NCBI RefSeq assembly: GCF_014649015.1
Contig: NZ_BMSF01000012.1
Coordinates: 186,001-250,000 of the forward strand
DNA length: 64,000 nucleotides
Origin: Streptomyces narbonensis
GTDB taxonomy: Bacteria; Actinomycetota; Actinomycetes; Streptomycetales; Streptomycetaceae
Direction of reading: 5' to 3'
A program made the position numbers and the translations under genes. This document shows positions 17,350 to 25,465 of the stretch, in pieces (position 1 is the first letter of the stretch; each line of letters starts with the position of its first letter). The notes beneath the pieces are model-generated. The model was not told where the DNA came from and did no database searches. It was given only the letters and a program-made list of their open reading frames with translations.

Positions 17350-18234
17350 TCAGCGCTTCGCGCGGCGGGCGGCCTCGCGTGCCTTCCGGGCCAGGGGCAG
17401 ATAGCGCAGCCGCTCGGGCAGGACGGGGACCACGGCCCGGACGACCCGGGCGAAGCGGCGCAGCGCGCGCTCCTGCGCGTCCGTCCACTCCAGGCCGATG
17501 GCCTCGCGGGCGTCCGGCGGCATGAGGCCCACGGTGAGGAAGGCCCGCAGGCGCAGGACCGGGCGGCGGAGCACGGGCCAGACGAGCCGGAGGGCGAACC
17601 GGAGGGGCAGGGGGCCACGGTCCGGGGCGGGCACCGGCAGGTCGGGGTCGAGCAGCTCCCGGACGACGACGGTCGCCTCCAGCTCGTCGGCGAGGACCTT
17701 GCGGTAGTACGGCCAGAACTCGTCGATCGTCTGCGGCATGTCCCGGTCGTGGATGCCGAGAATCCGCCCGACCTGGAGCCACTCGGCGTACAGCTGCCGT
17801 TCCTGGGCCTCGGTGAGCGGGCGGGCGAGGAGGCCGAGGCCGTGCCGGTAGACGGGGAAGCCGGTCGCGTGCACCCACGAGTAGTAGGCGGGGGTGAGGG
17901 CGTGGTACGCGCGGCCGTGGGCGTCGGTGCCCTGGATGTCGCGGTGCAGGCGGCGGAGGCGGCGGCCCTCCTCGGCGGCGTCCTCGCCTCCGTACACCCA
18001 GAGCTGGACCGATCGCAGGGAGCGCTCGCCGCGGCCCCAGGGGTCGGTGCGGAAGACGGAGTGCTCGTCGACCCCGGCGCCGATCGCGGGGTGGGCGACC
18101 TGCATGACGAGGGCGGCGGGGAGCATCAGGAGCGCTCGGACGTCGCCGGCGACGCTCCACAGCACGCCGCCGACGGGCGGGGGCGCGGGGTCGGCGGCCG
18201 GGGTTCGGGCGGCGGGCTCCTGCGGGTGGCTCAT
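17350..18234 (-). CDS. Oxygenase MpaB family (DUF2236) protein
   Basis: 294-residue protein of the DUF2236/MpaB/latex-clearing-protein superfamily, whose characterised members bind b-type haem and act as oxygenases. The hallmark N-terminal stretch LVMQVAHPAIGAGVDEHSVF (about 42-61) and the central WVHATGFPVYRHGLG (about 121) contain the conserved His and Arg residues. The C-terminus is very basic (ARKAREAARRAKR). There is no signal peptide. The substrate is unknown; family members act on lipids, polyisoprene or fungal meroterpenoids. The ATG at 18234 has a GAGGAG site. The gene is flanked by a strong hairpin upstream (18305-18360). Confidence 0.8.
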   Translation of the reverse strand: MSHPQEPAARTPAADPAPPPVGGVLWSVAGDVRALLMLPAALVMQVAHPAIGAGVDEHSVFRTDPWGRGERSLRSVQLWVYGGEDAAEEGRRLRRLHRDIQGTDAHGRAYHALTPAYYSWVHATGFPVYRHGLGLLARPLTEAQERQLYAEWLQVGRILGIHDRDMPQTIDEFWPYYRKVLADELEATVVVRELLDPDLPVPAPDRGPLPLRFALRLVWPVLRRPVLRLRAFLTVGLMPPDAREAIGLEWTDAQERALRRFARVVRAVVPVLPERLRYLPLARKAREAARRAKR

Positions 18235-18304
18235 GCGGTCGCTCTCCTCACGCGTCCGGCCGTGGGCGACCGGTCTCACACATCCAGGCTGCACCCGTCC
18301 CATG

Positions 18305-18360
18305 GCGAAGGGGCCGTCGCCCGGGCAGACGTTCTGCTGCCCGGGCGACGGCCCCTTCGC
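18305..18360. terminator. Very long perfect hairpin
   Basis: 24-base perfectly complementary arms (18305-18328 and 18337-18360) enclose an eight-base loop, ACGTTCTG. It follows the orphan AtpF-like gene (18374-18862) on the minus strand, and is a strong intrinsic terminator. Confidence 0.85.
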
Positions 18361-18373
18361 GAGGACCGGTGGG

Positions 18374-18862
18374 TCAGGCGCGGTCGGCCCCGACCGGCTC
18401 GCCGACGATGCGGGCCGCGAGGGCGTGCGCCCAGGCATCGACGTCCGCGTTGAGCTCGCGCTCGGCGGCGGCGCGCTCGGTGGCGATCTTCTGGGTACCG
18501 GCGGCGATGATGGCGTCGCGCTCGGCGCTGCCCTCGGCACGGGCGGCGGCGATGGCGGCCGAGCCCTCCTCGATGGCGGCGGAGCGGATGCGCGCGGCCT
18601 CGTGGCGGGCCTCGGCGAGCTCCGCCTCGTACTGCTCACGGATCTGCGTGGCCTCGGAGCGCAGGTCGTCGGCGCGCCCGGTGCCGCCGTCGATGGCGTC
18701 CTCACGCTCGTCGAGCGTGCGGCGGATCTTGGGCAGGATCCCCTTCGCCAGGATGAGGAAGGTGAGCGCGAACAGCACCAGTCCGAGGATGAGCTCAGCC
18801 CAGACGGGGTTGAGGGGACCAAGGTCCATTTCGAAGACAGTGGGGTTACTGGCGAGGGTCAT
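18374..18862 (-). CDS. Orphan ATP synthase b-subunit-like protein
   Basis: 162-residue protein with the organisation of F0 subunit b (AtpF). It has a short N-terminus, one membrane helix (WAELILGLVLFALTFLILA, about 21-39) and a long, highly charged Ala/Glu/Arg coiled coil to the end. LPKIRRTLDEREDAID after the helix is the typical b-subunit motif. No other ATP synthase gene is nearby, so it is either a b-like paralogue modifying the F-ATPase stator or a membrane coiled-coil protein with another job. The ATG at 18862 lies six bases after a TAGAAT -10 hexamer (18874-18869), so the message is probably leaderless. It ends at a strong terminator. Confidence 0.7.
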   Translation of the reverse strand: MTLASNPTVFEMDLGPLNPVWAELILGLVLFALTFLILAKGILPKIRRTLDEREDAIDGGTGRADDLRSEATQIREQYEAELAEARHEAARIRSAAIEEGSAAIAAARAEGSAERDAIIAAGTQKIATERAAAERELNADVDAWAHALAARIVGEPVGADRA

Positions 18863-19032
18863 GCGCGCATTCTACCTGGTTCAAATAAGGACAATTCAGA
18901 CACTGCAACGAGAGTTGGCGCGCTTGTGCGAGATCGGCAAGATTCCCGGCATCCAAAGGCTACCGGAAGGTAACCACGACTGATTGTATGTGCGGCGCCA
19001 GGCCAACCCCCCACTCTTCCATGGGAGTTCCC

Positions 19033-20025
19033 GTGTCCTTCGCCGTGCTCCGCCGCGCCCCCGGCGCGGCCCTTTCGCTCGCGCTCGCCGCCGCCACCCT
19101 CGCGGCGACCGCCCCGGCGGCGGGCGCCGCCTCCGCCGGCGCGAACGCCGAGACGCCGCGCCTGAAGGTGCTCTCGTACAACGCGTTCCTCTTCTCCAAG
19201 ACGCTGTACCCGAACTGGGGACAGGACCACCGGGCCAAGGCGATCCCCGCCGCGTCCTTCTTCCAGGGGCAGGACGTGGTCGTGGTCCAGGAGGCCTTCG
19301 ACAACTCCTCCTCCGACGCGCTCAAGGCGAACGCCGCCGCGCAGTACCCGCACCAGACGCCGGTCATGGGCCGCTCCAAGACGGGCTGGGACGCCACGAG
19401 CGGCGCCTACTCGGCCACCACGCCCGAGGACGGCGGGGTGACGGTCCTGAGCAAGTGGCCGATCGTCCGCAAGGAGCAGTACGTCTACAAGGACGCCTGC
19501 GGCGCCGACTGGTACTCGAACAAGGGCTTCGTCTACACCGTCCTGGACGTGAACGGCAGCCGGGTCCACGTCGTCGGCACCCACGCCCAGTCCACCGACC
19601 CGGGCTGCTCGGCGGGCGAGGCCGCGCAGATGCGCAGCCGCCAGTTCAAGGCGATGGACGCCTTCCTCGACGCCAAGAACATCCCGGCGAACGAGCAGGT
19701 GATCGTCGCGGGCGACATGAACGTCGACTCGCGCACGCCCGAGTACGGCACGATGCTCGCCGACGCCGGGCTGGTCGGGGCCGACGCCCGCACCGGCCAC
19801 CCGTACTCCTTCGACACCGAGCTGAACTCGATCGCCTCCGAGCGCTACCCGGACGACCCGCGCGAGGACCTCGACTACGTCCTCCACCGCGCCGGGAACA
19901 CCCGCCCCGCCGGCTGGACCAACCACGTGGTCCTGGAGCAGAGCGCCCCGTGGACGGTCTCCAGCTGGGGCACGCGCTACACGTACACCAACCTCTCCGA
20001 CCACTACCCGGTCACCGGCTTCTGA
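19033..20025 (+). CDS. Secreted sphingomyelin phosphodiesterase (neutral sphingomyelinase)
   Basis: 330-residue exported phosphodiesterase of the endonuclease/exonuclease/phosphatase fold. After an Ala-rich signal peptide, mature motifs are VLSYNAFLF near residue 38, VVQEAFDNSSSD with the metal-binding Glu, THAQSTD, AGDMNVDSRTPEY and the terminal LSDHYPVTGF with the Asp-His catalytic pair. These match bacterial sphingomyelinase C, which hydrolyses sphingomyelin to ceramide and phosphocholine. I use GTG at 19033, five bases after GGGAG at 19023-19027; ATG at 19021 and an earlier GTG at 18988 are in frame but lack a site. It stands alone between unrelated genes. Confidence 0.88.
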   Translation: MSFAVLRRAPGAALSLALAAATLAATAPAAGAASAGANAETPRLKVLSYNAFLFSKTLYPNWGQDHRAKAIPAASFFQGQDVVVVQEAFDNSSSDALKANAAAQYPHQTPVMGRSKTGWDATSGAYSATTPEDGGVTVLSKWPIVRKEQYVYKDACGADWYSNKGFVYTVLDVNGSRVHVVGTHAQSTDPGCSAGEAAQMRSRQFKAMDAFLDAKNIPANEQVIVAGDMNVDSRTPEYGTMLADAGLVGADARTGHPYSFDTELNSIASERYPDDPREDLDYVLHRAGNTRPAGWTNHVVLEQSAPWTVSSWGTRYTYTNLSDHYPVTGF

Positions 20026-20038
20026 CAGGCCATAGAGG

Positions 20039-20098
20039 GGGTGTCCTGCCGATCAGGCCGGATCACGCCGCGAGCCCGGCATGATCGACAAGACACCC
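20039..20098. repeat. Long imperfect inverted repeat
   Basis: Two 23-base arms (20039-20061 and 20076-20098) match at 20 of 23 positions around a 14-base loop; the outer ends are GGGTGTC and GACACCC. It fills the gap between the convergent sphingomyelinase and 20098-20580 genes and contributes the last base of the latter's stop codon. It may be a terminator, or a small mobile palindromic element acting as one. Confidence 0.6.
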
Positions 20099-20580
20099 TA
20101 GTAGCCCCCTCGCCCGAAGAGGCTGTACAGCCAGGCACCGAGGACCCCGGCGACGCAGAGCAGGACGAACCAGGAGCCGGGGCTCGTGTGCCGCGATCTG
20201 CGGGGGCGGGAAGGCTTCGCCCGCTTGCCGGGCTTGGCCGCCTTCTCCTTGGGCCGTCCCGCGCGGGACGGCCCGGGGGCCGCGTCGGCGCCGGCGGCGA
20301 CGTCGGCGAGCAGCCGCCGGCAGACCGTCGCCAGCTCCGCCGTCCCGGCCGTCAGGTCGACCACGATCTCGCTCCGGGCCGGAGCGGTGGTCCCCCCGTC
20401 GAGAATCCGCCCGGCGCGCAGCAGCGCCCGGTCCTTGCCCCCGGTCGGGGCGAGACTGATCCAGCGGCGCACGTGCTCCCCCCGGATGACCACACCGCCA
20501 CCCCGCTCCCGGTACACGGCGTGCTCCCGCCACAGGACTCGGGCCAACTCGTCGGCCGTCTCCCTGAGTTGCACGTACAT
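20098..20580 (-). CDS. Uncharacterised protein with C-terminal membrane anchor
   Basis: 160-residue protein not assigned to a named family. The N-terminal 95 residues are predicted soluble and begin YVQLRETADELARVLWREH. A basic Lys/Arg/Pro-rich linker (about 105-132) follows, then one hydrophobic helix (SWFVLLCVAGVLGAWLYSLF) and a short GRGGY end, so it is probably tail-anchored in the membrane with its domain in the cytoplasm. A GGGGAG site precedes the ATG. The gene is convergent with the sphingomyelinase gene. No function can be proposed. Confidence 0.6.
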   Translation of the reverse strand: MYVQLRETADELARVLWREHAVYRERGGGVVIRGEHVRRWISLAPTGGKDRALLRAGRILDGGTTAPARSEIVVDLTAGTAELATVCRRLLADVAAGADAAPGPSRAGRPKEKAAKPGKRAKPSRPRRSRHTSPGSWFVLLCVAGVLGAWLYSLFGRGGY

Positions 20581-20673
20581 CTGACTCCCCTGCTGCCGTT
20601 CCCCCGATTCGAACAGCCGCCGACTCTAGCCTCCGCCGCCCACTACGTCGGCGATGCCCCGCCCCGACGCCCC

Positions 20674-21156
20674 TTACGCGTCGAAGTCGTACACGGTGAC
20701 CGGTATCCCCCGCTCCACCAGCCTGCGGACGACGAGCGGCTCGACCTCGCCCCAGGTCCCGCCCGCCAGCCCGCAGCCGATGCGGGGCATGTGGACGGAC
20801 GCGCCCAGCTCGGCCGCCTTGTCGCCGAGCAGCCCGAGCGCGGTGTCGATCGCCCCGTACCGCACGGGCACGGCCTGGTTACGGACCCTCCGTATGTCGT
20901 GCTGGCCCACGAGGTTGGCCACCCACACATCGGTCTCGACCCTGACGAACTGGGCGGCGCCCAGCCCGAAGTCGTTCCCCGCCCGGTCGCGGTACCACTG
21001 CCGGAAGGCCTTCTCCGGCTCGGGCCAGCGGCGGGTGAGGGCGACGACGAAGCCTCTGCCCCAGTGCCCGGCGTCGTTGCAGACGTGGGCGATGATCCGC
21101 GCGCCCTCGCCCAGGGGGGCGGTCGCGTCGCCGTGGACGTACGTGATCACGTTCAT
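20674..21156 (-). CDS. Macro domain protein
   Basis: 160-residue single macro domain. Ligand-binding loops are visible: YVHGDATAPLG near residue 6, IAHVCNDAGHWGRGFVVAL near residue 21 and the phosphate loop MPRIGCGLAGGTWGE near residue 123. These resemble the Poa1p/ADP-ribose-phosphate phosphatase branch, which acts on ADP-ribose derivatives or removes ADP-ribose from targets. The ATG at 21156 follows a TAGCGT hexamer by seven bases, consistent with a leaderless message. It is divergent from the MerR-type regulator, 76 bases away. Confidence 0.85.
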   Translation of the reverse strand: MNVITYVHGDATAPLGEGARIIAHVCNDAGHWGRGFVVALTRRWPEPEKAFRQWYRDRAGNDFGLGAAQFVRVETDVWVANLVGQHDIRRVRNQAVPVRYGAIDTALGLLGDKAAELGASVHMPRIGCGLAGGTWGEVEPLVVRRLVERGIPVTVYDFDA

Positions 21157-21198
21157 GTCGATCACGCTACGGGCAGCCACTGACACAGGCCGCGGTCT

Positions 21199-21227
21199 TT
21201 TACACAGCTGGTGAGACAGCAATACTG
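21199..21227 (+). promoter_or_regulatory. Promoter of the MerR-type gene
   Basis: TTTACA (21199-21204) and AATACT (21221-21226) are 16 bases apart, and the predicted start point falls on the GTG at 21233, so translation is probably leaderless. ACAG-CAATA-CTGT (about 21216-21228) is a short inverted repeat over the -10 region and could be an autoregulatory site. Confidence 0.55.
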
Positions 21228-21232
21228 TCCAA

Positions 21233-21961
21233 GTGAGCGACGAGGAGCACGAGCCGAGGTATACGGTCGACGAGCTGGCCGCCCGGGCCGGGGTGACGGT
21301 GCGGACCGTGCGGTTCTACGGGACGCGGGGGCTGCTGCCGCCGCCCGTCATCGGGGCGCGGCGGGTCGGGCACTACGGGGCCGGGCATCTGGCGCGGCTC
21401 GCGCTCATCGAGGAGTTGCAGCGGCAGGGCATGACGCTGGCCGCGATCGAGCGGTACCTGGAGCAGTTGCCGGCCGACCTCAGCGAGCAGGACCTGGCCA
21501 TCCACCGGGCCCTCGTGGCCTCCTGGGCGCCCGAGTCCGCCGAGGAGATCACGCTGCGCGAGCTGGAACGGCGGGCCGGGCGTGCGCTCACCGGGCAGGA
21601 CGTCGAGCGGCTCGCCGCGATGGGTGTGCTGGAGCCGATCGAGGGGCGGGAGGCCTTCCGGCTCGACGGGACGCTGCTGCGGCTCGGGGTCGAGCTGCTG
21701 GACGTGCCGATCGAGCACGAGACGATCCTCGCCTCCCGCACCGTGCTCGTGGAGCACGCGCGCTCCGCCGCCCAGGAGCTCTCCCGGCTCTTCCGGGACG
21801 AGGTGTGGAACCCGTACCGCGAGAGCGCCGAGGACCCGGACCACCTGAGCGCCATGCGTTCGCTCTCGGCCCATATGCAGCCGATGGTGGTCCAGGCCCT
21901 GGTCACGGCCTTCCAGCGCTCGCTCCGCGAGGAGCTGCGCGCCGCGTTCAGGAGTCGGTGA
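21233..21961 (+). CDS. MerR family transcriptional regulator
   Basis: 242-residue regulator. The N-terminal MerR winged helix (about 8-80) has TVDELAARAGVTVRTVRFYG followed by the GLLPPP and VGHYGAGHLARL segments. The remaining 160 residues are a helical effector domain without the metal-binding Cys of MerR/CueR types, so an organic ligand or acyl-CoA is more likely. It is convergent with, and its stop overlaps by 14 bases, the fadB gene at the end of the acyl-CoA operon. That makes it a candidate, unproven, for the operon's regulator. Confidence 0.85.
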   Translation: MSDEEHEPRYTVDELAARAGVTVRTVRFYGTRGLLPPPVIGARRVGHYGAGHLARLALIEELQRQGMTLAAIERYLEQLPADLSEQDLAIHRALVASWAPESAEEITLRELERRAGRALTGQDVERLAAMGVLEPIEGREAFRLDGTLLRLGVELLDVPIEHETILASRTVLVEHARSAAQELSRLFRDEVWNPYRESAEDPDHLSAMRSLSAHMQPMVVQALVTAFQRSLREELRAAFRSR

Positions 21962-24158
21962 AGACCTCGCCGCGGTCGGCCTTCTCGACGAGGAGCGCCG
22001 GGGGCTCGAAGCGCTCGCCGTACGTCGCGGCCAGTTCGCGCGCGCGTGCCGTGAAGCCGGCGACACCCCCCTCGTAGCCGTTGATGTACTGGAGCACGCC
22101 GCCGGTCCAGGCCGGGAAGCCGATGCCCATGATGGAGCCGATGTTGGCGTCGGCGACGGAGGTCAGGACGCCCTCCTCCAGGAGCCGGACGGTGTCCAGC
22201 GCCTCGGAGAACAGCATCCGCTCCTGCATGTCGCGGAAGGGGATCTCGTGTCCCGGCTTCGTGCTGTGCCGGCCCGGGGGACGACCCCCGGAACCCCCGA
22301 AGTGCTCGCGCAGACCGGGCCAGAGCCTGCCGCGCTTGCCGTCCTCCGCGTAGTCGTAGAAGCCCGCGCCGCCGCTGCGCCCGGGGCGGCCGAACTCGTC
22401 GACCATGCGGTCGATCACGGCCTCGCCCGGGTGGGTGGTCCAGACGCCGCCGGCCTCCTCGATCGCCCGCCGGCTCTCGTTGCGGATCTTGCGGGGCAGG
22501 GTCAGGGTCAGCTCGTCCATGAGGGAGAGGACCTTCGCCGGGTAACCGGCCTGGGCCGCGGCCTGCTCGATCGAGGCGGGCTCGATGCCCTCGCCGACCA
22601 TGGCGACGCCCTCGTTGATGAAGTGGCCGATCACCCGCGAGGTGAAGAAGCCGCGCGAGTCGTTGACGACGATCGGCGTCTTGTTGATCTGCCGGACCAG
22701 GTCGAAGGCGCGGGCGAGGGCCTCGTCGCCGGTGCGCTCGCCCTTGATGATCTCGACGAGCGGCATCTTGTCGACGGGCGAGAAGAAGTGCAGGCCGATG
22801 AAGTCGGCCTGCCGCTCGACGCCCTCGGCGAGGACGGAGATCGGCAGGGTCGAGGTGTTGGAGCAGAGCAGCGCGTCGGGGGCGACGACGCCCTGGATCT
22901 CCTGGAAGACCTTGTGCTTGAGCGAGGTGTCCTCGAAGACCGCCTCGATCACGGCGTCGCAGCCGGCCAGGGCCTGGACGTCGGAGGTCGCGGTGATGCG
23001 GGCGAGGAGCGCGTCGGCCTTCTCCTGGGTGGTGCGGCCCCGGGCGACGGCCTTGGCGCAGAGCTTCTCGGAGTACGCCTTGCCCTTCGCCGCCGACTCG
23101 TCGGAGACGTCCTTGAGGACGACCTCGATGCCCGCGCGGGCGCAGGAGTACGCGATGCCGGCGCCCATCATGCCGGCGCCGAGGACGGCGACCTTGCGGA
23201 CCTGCCGCTTCTCGACGTCCTTCGGGCGGCTCGCGCCCGAGTTCACGGCCTGGAGGTCGAAGAAGAACGCCTGGATCATGTTCTTCGCGGTCTGCCCGGT
23301 GACCAGCTCGGTGAAGTACCGGCTCTCGATGGTGCTCGCGGTCGCGAAGTCGACCTGCGAGCCCTCGACGGCGGCGGCCATGATGGCGCGGGGCGCCGGG
23401 TAGGGCGCGCCGTTCAGCTGCTTGCGCAGGTTGGCGGGGAAGGCCGGCAGGTTGGCGGCGAACTTCGGGTTCGACGGGGTGCCGCCGGGAATCCGGTGGC
23501 CGGGGACGTCCCAGGGCTGCGCGGACTCGGGGTGCGTATCGATGAAGGCGATGGCCTTGGCCATCATCTCCTCGGGGGTGGCGGCGACCTCGTGGACGAG
23601 GCCGTTGTCGAGGGCGCGCTTCGGGGTGTACTGGGTGCCCTGGAGCAGCACCTTGAGCAGGGCGTCGGTGATGCCCATGAGGCGTACGGTGCGGGTGACG
23701 CCGCCGCCGCCCGGCAGCAGGCCGAGGGTGACCTCGGGGAGGCCGATCTTCGAGCCGGGGGCGTCGAGGGCGACGCGGTGGTGGGAGGCGAGCGCGATCT
23801 CGTAGCCGCCGCCGAGGGCCGCGCCGTTGAGGGCGGCGACGACGGGCTTGCCGAGGGTTTCGATGCGGCGCAGCGCGTTCTTCATCTCCAGGGCGCCCTC
23901 GAAGATGTCCCGGGCGTGCTCGGGGCCCGCCTGGACCATGTCCTTGAGGTCGCCGCCCGCGAAGAAGGTCTTCTTCGCGGAGGTGTAGATGACGCCGCGG
24001 ACGGAGTCCCGCTCGGCCTCCAGGCGGTCGGCGATCGCGATGATCGAGGCCCGGAAGGCCTGGTTCATGGTGTTGGCGGACTGGTTCGGGTCGTCGAGGA
24101 CGAGGGTGACGATCCCGGTCGCGTCCTGCTCCCAGCGGATGGTGGTGCTCTCGCTCAT
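21948..24158 (-). CDS. fadB: Fatty acid oxidation complex alpha subunit (hydratase / 3-hydroxyacyl-CoA dehydrogenase)
   Basis: 736-residue bifunctional enzyme. The N-terminal crotonase part has both catalytic glutamates (GGGYE and GLPEVTLGLLPGGGG). The NAD-binding 3-hydroxyacyl-CoA dehydrogenase part starts near residue 335 with VAVLGAGMMGAGIAY and continues through SNTSTLPIS, HFFSPVDKMPLVEII and the C-terminal domain GRPGRSGGAGFYDYAEDGK. It converts enoyl-CoA to 3-oxoacyl-CoA in beta-oxidation and should pair with the thiolase encoded just upstream. Odd feature: twelve residues, GGSGGRPPGRHS, are inserted between REHF and TKPGHE, which I remember as adjacent in relatives; the DNA there (22263-22298) is palindromic. 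The reading frame is intact. Confidence 0.9.
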   Translation of the reverse strand: MSESTTIRWEQDATGIVTLVLDDPNQSANTMNQAFRASIIAIADRLEAERDSVRGVIYTSAKKTFFAGGDLKDMVQAGPEHARDIFEGALEMKNALRRIETLGKPVVAALNGAALGGGYEIALASHHRVALDAPGSKIGLPEVTLGLLPGGGGVTRTVRLMGITDALLKVLLQGTQYTPKRALDNGLVHEVAATPEEMMAKAIAFIDTHPESAQPWDVPGHRIPGGTPSNPKFAANLPAFPANLRKQLNGAPYPAPRAIMAAAVEGSQVDFATASTIESRYFTELVTGQTAKNMIQAFFFDLQAVNSGASRPKDVEKRQVRKVAVLGAGMMGAGIAYSCARAGIEVVLKDVSDESAAKGKAYSEKLCAKAVARGRTTQEKADALLARITATSDVQALAGCDAVIEAVFEDTSLKHKVFQEIQGVVAPDALLCSNTSTLPISVLAEGVERQADFIGLHFFSPVDKMPLVEIIKGERTGDEALARAFDLVRQINKTPIVVNDSRGFFTSRVIGHFINEGVAMVGEGIEPASIEQAAAQAGYPAKVLSLMDELTLTLPRKIRNESRRAIEEAGGVWTTHPGEAVIDRMVDEFGRPGRSGGAGFYDYAEDGKRGRLWPGLREHFGGSGGRPPGRHSTKPGHEIPFRDMQERMLFSEALDTVRLLEEGVLTSVADANIGSIMGIGFPAWTGGVLQYINGYEGGVAGFTARARELAATYGERFEPPALLVEKADRGEVFTDS
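22263..22298. repeat. 36-bp palindrome-bearing in-frame insertion within fadB
   Basis: These 36 bases encode the twelve extra residues of FadB. They contain CCGGGGG-ACGA-CCCCCGG (22274-22291), a 7-bp-arm hairpin. Length divisible by three and a strong palindrome suggest a small mobile or REP-like element that inserted without breaking the frame. Confidence 0.55.
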
Positions 24159-24205
24159 GTCTCTGCTTCTCCGTGGATCCGTGAAGAGGGGTTCGGACGG
24201 GACCG

Positions 24206-25420
24206 TCAGACGCGCTCGACGATGGTGGCGATGCCCATGCCGCCGCCCACGCAGAGGGTGGCCAGGCCGTAGCGCTTGTCCTGGCGCTCCAGCTCGTCGA
24301 CGAGGGTGCCGAGGATCATCGCGCCGGTGGCGCCGAGCGGGTGACCGAGGGCGATGGCGCCGCCGTTGACGTTGACCTTGTCCAGCGAGAGGCCCATGTC
24401 CTTGACGAAGCGCAGGACGACGGCCGCGAAGGCCTCGTTGATCTCGACCAGGTCGATGTCGTCGATGGTGAGGCCGGCCTTGGCGAGGGCCTTGCGGGTG
24501 GCCGGGGCGGGGCCGGTGAGCATGATGGTCGGCTCGGAGCCGGAGACGGCGGCCGAGACGATCCGGGCGCGCGGGGTCAGTCCGTACCGCTCGCCGACCT
24601 CCTTCGAGCCGATGGCGACGAGGGAGGCGCCGTCGACGATGCCGGAGGAGTTGCCCGCGTGGTGGACGTGGTCGATCTCCTCGACCCAGTGGTACTTCTG
24701 CAGGGCGACGGCGTCGAAGCCGCCCAGCTCGCCGATGTCGGCGAAGGAGGGCTTGAGGCGGGCGAGGGAGTCGGCGGTGGTGCCGGGGCGCAGGAACTCG
24801 TCGTGATCGAGGACGGTCAGTCCGGCGCGGTCCTTGACGGGGATGATCGACCGGGCGAAGCGGCCGTCCTTGACGGCGGCGGCGGCGCGCTCCTGGGAGA
24901 GGGCCGCGTACTCGTCGACGTCGCGGCGGCTGAAGCCCTCGATGGTGGCGATGAGGTCGGCGCCGATGCCCTGCGGGACGAAGTTCGTCTCCAGGTTGGT
25001 CATCGGGTCGGCGAACCAGGCGCCGCCGTCGGAGGCCATCGGCACCCGCGACATGGACTCGACGCCGCCGGCGAGGACGAGGTCCTCCCAGCCTGAGCGG
25101 ACCTTCATCGCGGCCATGTTGACCGCTTCGAGGCCGGAGGCACAGAAGCGGTTCTCCTGGACGCCGGCGACGGTGTCGGGGAGACCGGCGGCGATGCCGG
25201 CGATCCGGGCGATGTCGGATCCCTGGTCGCCGACCGGGCCGACGACGCCGAGGACGATGTCGTCGATGGCCGCCGGGTCGAGCTCGGGGTGGCGGGCCTG
25301 GATCTCCCTGATGAGGCCGACGACCAGGTCGATCGGCTTGGTGCCGTGCAGGGAGCCGTTGGCCTTGCCGCGTCCGCGCGGGGTGCGGATCGCGTCGTAC
25401 ACGTACGCTTCGGTGCTCAC
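24206..25420 (-). CDS. fadA: Acetyl-CoA C-acyltransferase (beta-ketothiolase)
   Basis: 404-residue thiolase. The acylated Cys is in ENRFCASGLEAVNMA (near residue 93). The second half holds EINEAFAAV, the His motif NGGAIALGHPLGATGA and the second catalytic Cys in LCVGGGMGIA near the C-terminus. It cleaves 3-oxoacyl-CoA to acetyl-CoA and a shortened acyl-CoA. Its stop lies 47 bases before the fadB start on the same strand; together they should form the trifunctional-type complex. No trait separates degradative from biosynthetic thiolase except this context, which favours degradation. Confidence 0.92.
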   Translation of the reverse strand: MSTEAYVYDAIRTPRGRGKANGSLHGTKPIDLVVGLIREIQARHPELDPAAIDDIVLGVVGPVGDQGSDIARIAGIAAGLPDTVAGVQENRFCASGLEAVNMAAMKVRSGWEDLVLAGGVESMSRVPMASDGGAWFADPMTNLETNFVPQGIGADLIATIEGFSRRDVDEYAALSQERAAAAVKDGRFARSIIPVKDRAGLTVLDHDEFLRPGTTADSLARLKPSFADIGELGGFDAVALQKYHWVEEIDHVHHAGNSSGIVDGASLVAIGSKEVGERYGLTPRARIVSAAVSGSEPTIMLTGPAPATRKALAKAGLTIDDIDLVEINEAFAAVVLRFVKDMGLSLDKVNVNGGAIALGHPLGATGAMILGTLVDELERQDKRYGLATLCVGGGMGIATIVERV

Positions 25421-25465
25421 GTAAAGCCTTTCGCGATGAGGGTGGTCGAGCGGGAGGGGACGACG

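Noticed and set aside
21948..24158. fadB as a pseudogene because of the insertion
   Set aside because: The insertion is 36 bases, the frame stays open and all catalytic motifs of both domains are intact.
22248..24272. Plus-strand open frame of 674 codons opposite fadB
   Set aside because: Low-complexity Gly/Asp/Glu/Val translation, no start signal, and fully overlapped by the well-conserved fadB.
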